The notes beneath the pieces are model-generated. The model saw only the letters and a program-made list of their open reading frames with translations. It was not told the DNA's origin and did not search any database. Made by a program: the position numbers and the translations under genes. 64,000 nucleotides of DNA from Cytospora piceicola (taxonomy: Eukaryota > Ascomycota > Sordariomycetes > Diaporthales > Cytosporaceae), in assembly GCA_023375675.1 (NCBI GenBank), contig JALQBC010000003.1, forward strand, positions 1,302,001 through 1,366,000, in the 5' to 3' direction. Of this stretch, positions 59,439 through 64,000 are shown piece after piece. Numbering within the stretch: the stretch's first letter is position 1; each line of letters starts with the position of its first letter.

Positions 59439-60520
59439 AGAGGCGGAGCCTGGGCCGTCCCTCTTCCTGCACACAACACGTGGTCACGAATCACTACCAT
59501 GTAGGGTCCTGTTTTCCCTGCCTTAGTTGTGGTGATTGTGGGTGCTGAGGCGTACCGTGCAGATGGAGATGGAGCATCGTTCTGGGGGGGTGGAGGGGGG
59601 AACTCTGGGAGCCCTGGGGACATTTTTTTTTTCAGGCTTTGGCGAGTGGTTTGCGATTCATGGCACTGCTTGTCCTGGCTCTTCTCCCCCCCCCCCTCCT
59701 CTCTTCGTACTCGGTTCTCTGCCCTTTCTGCTGGCAATTGTTCAGGGTCTCGAATGGGGCCTAGTCATTCTTCTTTAAGTGTTGACCAAGTGTTCATGGG
59801 CTCACCGCGGCGGAATTATGGGGGGTTCTCTAGTTACCCTTCCCGAAATGGTTTTTATTTTTATTTGACGGTCCCTCCCTCTCTGTGCCTCACTGCCTCA
59901 TTGCCTCACTGCCTCACTCAACATGGGAATCCGCTCCAGGTGTGACGGGCGGCCATCCCAACTCTATATCCAGGGTGTGTATCCAGGGTGTGTGAGAGGG
60001 CTGCCTCTACTATGCAGTAGTAGTAGGGGCTGCAGCATTACTTTGCAGTGTGCTGCGCCATCAAAGTCCGGTCCGTGGTTCGGAGCCGAGGTCGAACAGC
60101 ATAGCGAATGTTAGCCCAAATAGGCAACCCGCTGGCTGTGTTGCTATTATTGTGTGCCCAGGTGCCTCCAGCCTTTTTCCCCCGACGAAGACTGGTGAAG
60201 ATCATATCAAAAATCCAAAAAATTTACAGCCAAAGAACCTCCTCCCTCGGAGAAACCCTGGCCTACCACCTTGGCATGGCGGTAACTAATGTGCGATGTC
60301 TATGCCTGACAACACCAGCCCAGGGGAGGGAGGGAGAGAGGAGGGTGGGAGAGGGTAGTGTTCTGATGTCCTTGTCATTCTCGGAGCATTTATCAGAGAT
60401 CACGCCGTGTCCATACCAGCTGAGAGATTGTTCCTGTTTCCTGTTCCTGAGGCAGCCTGCGAAAACGAAGCAAGGTGAGGTGAGCTGAGCCAGGCGCCTT
60501 CGTATTAGCTTCCAAACGTG

Positions 60521-60559
60521 TTAGTCCTGGCTGTTAGTCCTGGCTTTTAGTCCTGGCTA
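60521..60559. repeat. 13-bp tandem repeat, three copies
   Basis: Three units of TTAGTCCTGGCTN in direct succession, differing only in the last base. Confidence 0.88.
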
Positions 60560-60805
60560 CATACATTCCCCCCTCCTCTCCCCCCCTCCCCCATCTGAGA
60601 TTCTCTAGCAGAAGGCTAGGACGATACTTGGACGAGACCCGTGAGCCGTACCAGAAAAGGAGGAACCTGGAGACTACATCTCAAAATCCCAACGCAAAGC
60701 CCAGAAGCCAGAGAGCGGGGACTAGTTTGGCGGTTCCAACGCCGGCCTAGCATCTCGGCACTGAATACGCTACTGGGGCTGCTTGAAGAAGTTGGCTCCC
60801 CCTGA

Positions 60806-60864
60806 CAGCCTGCGAGCCTGCCAGCCTGCCAGCCTGCCTGCTTGCTCGCTCGCTCGCTCGAGCC
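60806..60864. repeat. GCCTGCCA and GCTC simple repeats
   Basis: AGCCTGCC units followed by GCTCGCTCGCTCGCTCG. Imperfect, in non-coding sequence. Confidence 0.75.
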
Positions 60865-61434
60865 TGTGTCCCCATCTTCTTCCGCTGTCGCGCACGGCAC
60901 ACCAGGTCGTCCTCCAATGTGGTCTATGTGTGTATACTGTGTGTATTCTTTTCGTGGCCGGGCCCCATGGATCACTAGCCTGGCCCGAGTGCCTTATTGC
61001 TCGGGACGACAGCCCAGTGTGTGTCTCCCCTTCATGTTTACTCTTTACACCCCCCTCCTCCACAAGGTCCCCAGGCTCATCCACTCACACCCACAGGTAC
61101 GGTACCGTCTGTGTAGGCGTTACATTCGTCTTTCTAGAGACAGACCTAGGGGACCCTGCTCTAACGTGTTGCTGCCCCAGAGAGTTTAAATGAAGTGGAT
61201 CCCCTCTCTCGACCTGTGGTCTTCAAATGGGCCTGGGCATACCTCTACATACCTACCTAGTTTTCCTCGACTTCGCAATCTTCCTCGGTCTTCTTGCCCG
61301 ACAGAATCCTGTCACCCTCCACAACATCAACATTCGGTCGAGCGTGAAAGCTCGAAAACTAACCTGCCATCCTGCACCTCAACATACACAGAAATCACAC
61401 ACAAACGTCCTTCTCCATAACCACCACATCAGAA

Positions 61435-61493
61435 CTCAGGTCTCGAGGTCCCAGGTCCCAGGTCTTAGGTCTCAGGCCCCAGGTCTCAAGTCT
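61435..61493. repeat. AGGTCTC/AGGTCCC imperfect repeat
   Basis: About seven diverged copies of (C)AGGTCYC(A). It lies in the probable leader or promoter of the WOPR gene. Confidence 0.7.
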
Positions 61494-62141
61494 TCCTCCC
61501 CTGCCTTTTACTCGACACTTACAAATACAACTCAACATCGGGGTTTCCTCTACGCCTGAGAGGCCTTAGTCTACGTCCGCCCGGATACGCTTCATCACTC
61601 GCGAGTGGAGGCGGCCTGTTGACTTGGAACGCCACAAAGCAGGCGCAACCCTATCACAGAAATAGTAGGGAGGCACGTCAGGCCTCAGCGTTGTTCGACC
61701 ACGGCCTCAAAACACACCAAAAACAACTGACTGGTCACTCATCCGCCCACACCTCCTCTCGTCCCTCCACAACTCTTCATCATTCGGACTACACCCAGCT
61801 GCAGTTTTTTTACCAAAGACGATCACTATTTGGCTCGACATCGGCCAAGGGCTCTCAACGGGTCTCATCCGGTCCAATCTGCAACTGTACTTCTTCCTGC
61901 AGATTCCCGCAACTTTAACTTTAATTACTCGCCCGAACGACAAAGGAGCATCTCTGGTCTCGTCTAACCTTGTACAAACCAACATACTACTATCTATCAC
62001 CTACGCGCGTCTAATACTTGACGTTCCGGACTCTGGCAGCCGGCAGTGACTGCTGACACGCCGGGACGGACACTGCTCAGGAACCGCATCAAATACCCCT
62101 TTCCCCTCCTCTGCGTCCACGGTCGCCAACAACTATCGACC

Positions 62142-63749
62142 ATGGACAAGCCCGCTTCGCAGCAGAAGCAGCCCCAGCAGCCGCCTCGCAAGCGGCCACG
62201 AAGCGCTGTCTCTAGGACAGCCAATATCCCTCTTCTCCCAACCTGGTATGGCATAGTAATGACAACCTCGGACGCGTTGCGCCTCTTCGAGGCAGTTCTC
62301 ACCGGCGAACTCCTGCACACGCCTCGCCGTCCACATGACAGAGAACGGGATACTCTGATCCAGAGCGGACACGTTTTCATCTTCGAGGAGTCCTCTTCCG
62401 GTATCAAGCGTTGGACGGACGGCCAGCACTGGAGCCCCAGCCGCATCCTGGGCAACTTCCTGATCTACAGGCAGCTGCACCAGGACCTTCCGCCTGGTGA
62501 GAAGAAGAAGGCTATCAAGCGCAAAAAAGATAACGATCTCGAGCTCCAGGAGGTGCAGCCCGACGCCGCTGGCCCTACCGACGAGAGACTGAGGGCCCTT
62601 TTAGGATCACTGATCGACTCATACCAATTCATGGAAGGTGGCTTGATAAAGAAGACGATCAGTATCAACTTCAACGACACGAACCATCACTTGGTCAGCT
62701 ACTATTCCCTCGACGACGCACTCGCTGGGCGCTTGCCGACCCCATCCCAAGACGCGAGGCTGTCCAGAATCCGACCCCGGCGTGCAATCATGACAGGCCA
62801 GGACTTCCGAGTTGAGATCGAGCAGGAGGACCCTGTTCTCTGGGAGGAGGTAAACTCGGGCATGGAGACGACGCCTTATCCGTATCACCCCCAGCCGGGC
62901 CTGGAGCGAACAGTTTCGATGCCTCAGATGCCCACCAACGTGTCGCAGCCTTACGGCACACCAGGCCAATTCCACATGTCTATGCCGATGAGCCAGTCTG
63001 TCGGTCCCATTCCGCACATGAGTGGCTCTTTCGGCCACAATGCAAACAGCGTCATGGCCTGGGAACAACGGACCCGTGCACAGCCGATGCACCATCCCTA
63101 CCAGCCGCAAGACATGGTCGACCACGACAGCAAAAGGAGGCGCTCGGCGCACTGGGACACGTCAGGCAACGCCCCAGACTTCTACTCGCCCGGTGGCATG
63201 GCTCCTGGGGCCCATTTTGCGACAACTGGCCATGACTACTACTCCCCAACATTCATGAAACCATACCCGGTACCTCATATGCCATCCACCACAATGGGCT
63301 CACAAGCCATGGACTTCTCGCCAGCCCTCACGTCTATGGCACCTCCGCCCCAAACAAGCCCTGTCGCCGAGCACCCCATGACGACCATGGACTTCCCTCC
63401 ATCCATGACCGCCATGGCCCCCATGACAACGATGGACTTTTCCCCACCCGTCCCCGCGATGGCCCCCATGACGACGATGGGGTATTCCCAGTCTGCCCCC
63501 GCAAGGGCTCCCATGGCTCCTAGGTGCTCGAACTTTGACGGGCCTCACGCGAGCAACCTGATGACATCCTTGCCGGCCCACTCGGGCTCCCCCATGGACG
63601 GGCCAGCTGGCCTGCCCAACTACTTCTCGCCCTTCAACACGGCAGGCTGGAACCACGCGCCTCACGACAGCGACTACATGGCAGGACATGCGGGCTCGTT
63701 TCACAACGGCTGGCCCCACGCCTCGTCTCCCAACGAGCAGCAGCATTAG
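62142..63749 (+). CDS. WOPR-family (Gti1/Pac2) transcription factor, Pac2-like
   Basis: Single-exon gene of 535 residues. WOPR proteins are fungal DNA-binding regulators of development, dimorphism and virulence-related programmes (Wor1, Ryp1, Gti1, Pac2). WOPRa is visible as YGIVMTTSDALRLFEAVLTGEL and RWTDGQHWSPSRILGNFLI (about 27-135). WOPRb follows a charged linker as LIKKTISINFNDTNHHLVSYYS and ends at about residue 245. The wording SPSRILGNFLIYRQL fits the Pac2-type branch better than the Ryp1/Sge1 branch (SxSRVSGSFLxYRE). The C-terminal half is Met/Pro-rich and low complexity, with three or four repeats of MTTMDFSPP/AMAPM-type units (about 430-470), probably an activation or condensate region. 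The start at 62142 has GACCATGG context; an in-frame ATG at 62046 is less likely. It is preceded by an unusually long non-coding region. Confidence 0.9.
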   Translation: MDKPASQQKQPQQPPRKRPRSAVSRTANIPLLPTWYGIVMTTSDALRLFEAVLTGELLHTPRRPHDRERDTLIQSGHVFIFEESSSGIKRWTDGQHWSPSRILGNFLIYRQLHQDLPPGEKKKAIKRKKDNDLELQEVQPDAAGPTDERLRALLGSLIDSYQFMEGGLIKKTISINFNDTNHHLVSYYSLDDALAGRLPTPSQDARLSRIRPRRAIMTGQDFRVEIEQEDPVLWEEVNSGMETTPYPYHPQPGLERTVSMPQMPTNVSQPYGTPGQFHMSMPMSQSVGPIPHMSGSFGHNANSVMAWEQRTRAQPMHHPYQPQDMVDHDSKRRRSAHWDTSGNAPDFYSPGGMAPGAHFATTGHDYYSPTFMKPYPVPHMPSTTMGSQAMDFSPALTSMAPPPQTSPVAEHPMTTMDFPPSMTAMAPMTTMDFSPPVPAMAPMTTMGYSQSAPARAPMAPRCSNFDGPHASNLMTSLPAHSGSPMDGPAGLPNYFSPFNTAGWNHAPHDSDYMAGHAGSFHNGWPHASSPNEQQH

Positions 63750-64000
63750 GGATGCCTGGGGGTGTCCTTGGGGCTGTCTATCTAGTATCTTTAGATCACG
63801 TTGTCTTTTTTTCCTTCCTTTCCTTTTACCTGTCTTTTTTTTCTTGGTTTGGTTTCTGGAATATCGTCTGAGTTCCTTTCCTTCTTTGGTTTGACTTTCA
63901 TACTTATTGTAATACGAAACACGTGAAGGGCACGGAAAGATTTGGTTTGGCGTTCTGACGTGGATACCCGTGGGCATGGCAAAGGATATCAGTCTCGGGT
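63750..64000. other. 3' flank of the WOPR gene
   Basis: T- and C-rich 3' UTR-like sequence to the window end. Nothing else recognised. Confidence 0.5.

Larger units (their letters stand above)
53631..62141. other. 8.5-kb non-coding region upstream of the WOPR regulator
   Basis: No supported gene on either strand. It contains TDP1 3' sequence, then many simple and tandem repeats: a 31-bp repeat (55669-55761), a G-run (58011-58021), CAGCACG-type repeats (58560-58655), CCATG (59293-59327), CAGT (59408-59438), a 13-bp repeat (60521-60559), GCCTGCCA/GCTC (60806-60864) and AGGTCCC-type repeats (61435-61493). The last kilobase is pyrimidine- and A-rich and may be a long 5' leader of the downstream gene. 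Confidence 0.5.

Overview
The window looks like nuclear DNA of a filamentous ascomycete (Pezizomycotina, most likely a Sordariomycete). Genes are interrupted by short introns (about 50-190 bp) with GT..AG ends and CTAAC-like branch points. Coding regions are GC-rich with C/G-ending codons. The products are conserved fungal housekeeping proteins. Intergenic spacers carry short palindromic repeats built from ACCTAGGT. I see no operon, ribosome binding site, CRISPR array or rRNA, and no convincing tRNA. I rebuilt all exon structures by eye from splice sites, reading frame and family motifs.

Left third (1-28.7 kb), gene-dense: an alpha/beta-hydrolase fused to a cysteine phosphatase (413-2590, +); a hemerythrin-domain protein with a mitochondrial-type leader (3219-4144, +); COP9 signalosome subunit 5 (4845-5873, +); mitochondrial glutamyl-tRNA synthetase with a long unexplained C-terminal tail (6213-9157, -); a class A J-protein ending in a CaaX box (10742-12224, +); ribosomal protein eL32 (12911-13676, +); cystathionine beta-synthase (15468-17189, +); SRP receptor beta (17552-18523, -); ankyrin-DHHC palmitoyltransferase Akr1 (19492-21840, +); CaaX protease Rce1 (22666-23893, +); and a large disordered protein with a CRIB-like motif (26130-28655, -).

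Middle: a 10.8-kb gene-poor stretch (28.7-39.4 kb) holds only low-complexity sequence and short repeats that I can recognise. Then come a CorA/Mnr2-type magnesium transporter (39458-41349, -), signal peptidase subunit Spc1 (42995-43431, +) convergent with RING-box protein Rbx1 (43720-44269, -), and a proline-rich protein with a PNRC-like decapping-activator motif (46061-47260, +).

Right third: a FAD-dependent oxidoreductase (48199-50120, -) divergent from a nine-exon tyrosyl-DNA phosphodiesterase Tdp1 with an N-terminal ubiquitin-interacting motif (51226-53630, +). An 8.5-kb non-coding stretch packed with tandem repeats follows, and then a WOPR-family (Gti1/Pac2-like) transcription factor (62142-63749, +).

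Functional threads: several neighbours deal with membrane targeting and lipidation (SRP receptor beta, Akr1, Rce1; further off Spc1, and a CaaX-bearing J-protein as a possible prenylation client). Csn5 and Rbx1 both act on cullin-RING ligases but lie about 38 kb apart, so this is probably coincidence. The best candidates for something new are the hydrolase-phosphatase fusion, the roughly 366-residue tail of the mitochondrial GluRS, the CRIB-like disordered protein, a possible intron-retention switch at the J-protein CaaX box, and the very long repeat-rich upstream region of the WOPR regulator. No biosynthetic gene cluster, transposon or defence system was recognised.
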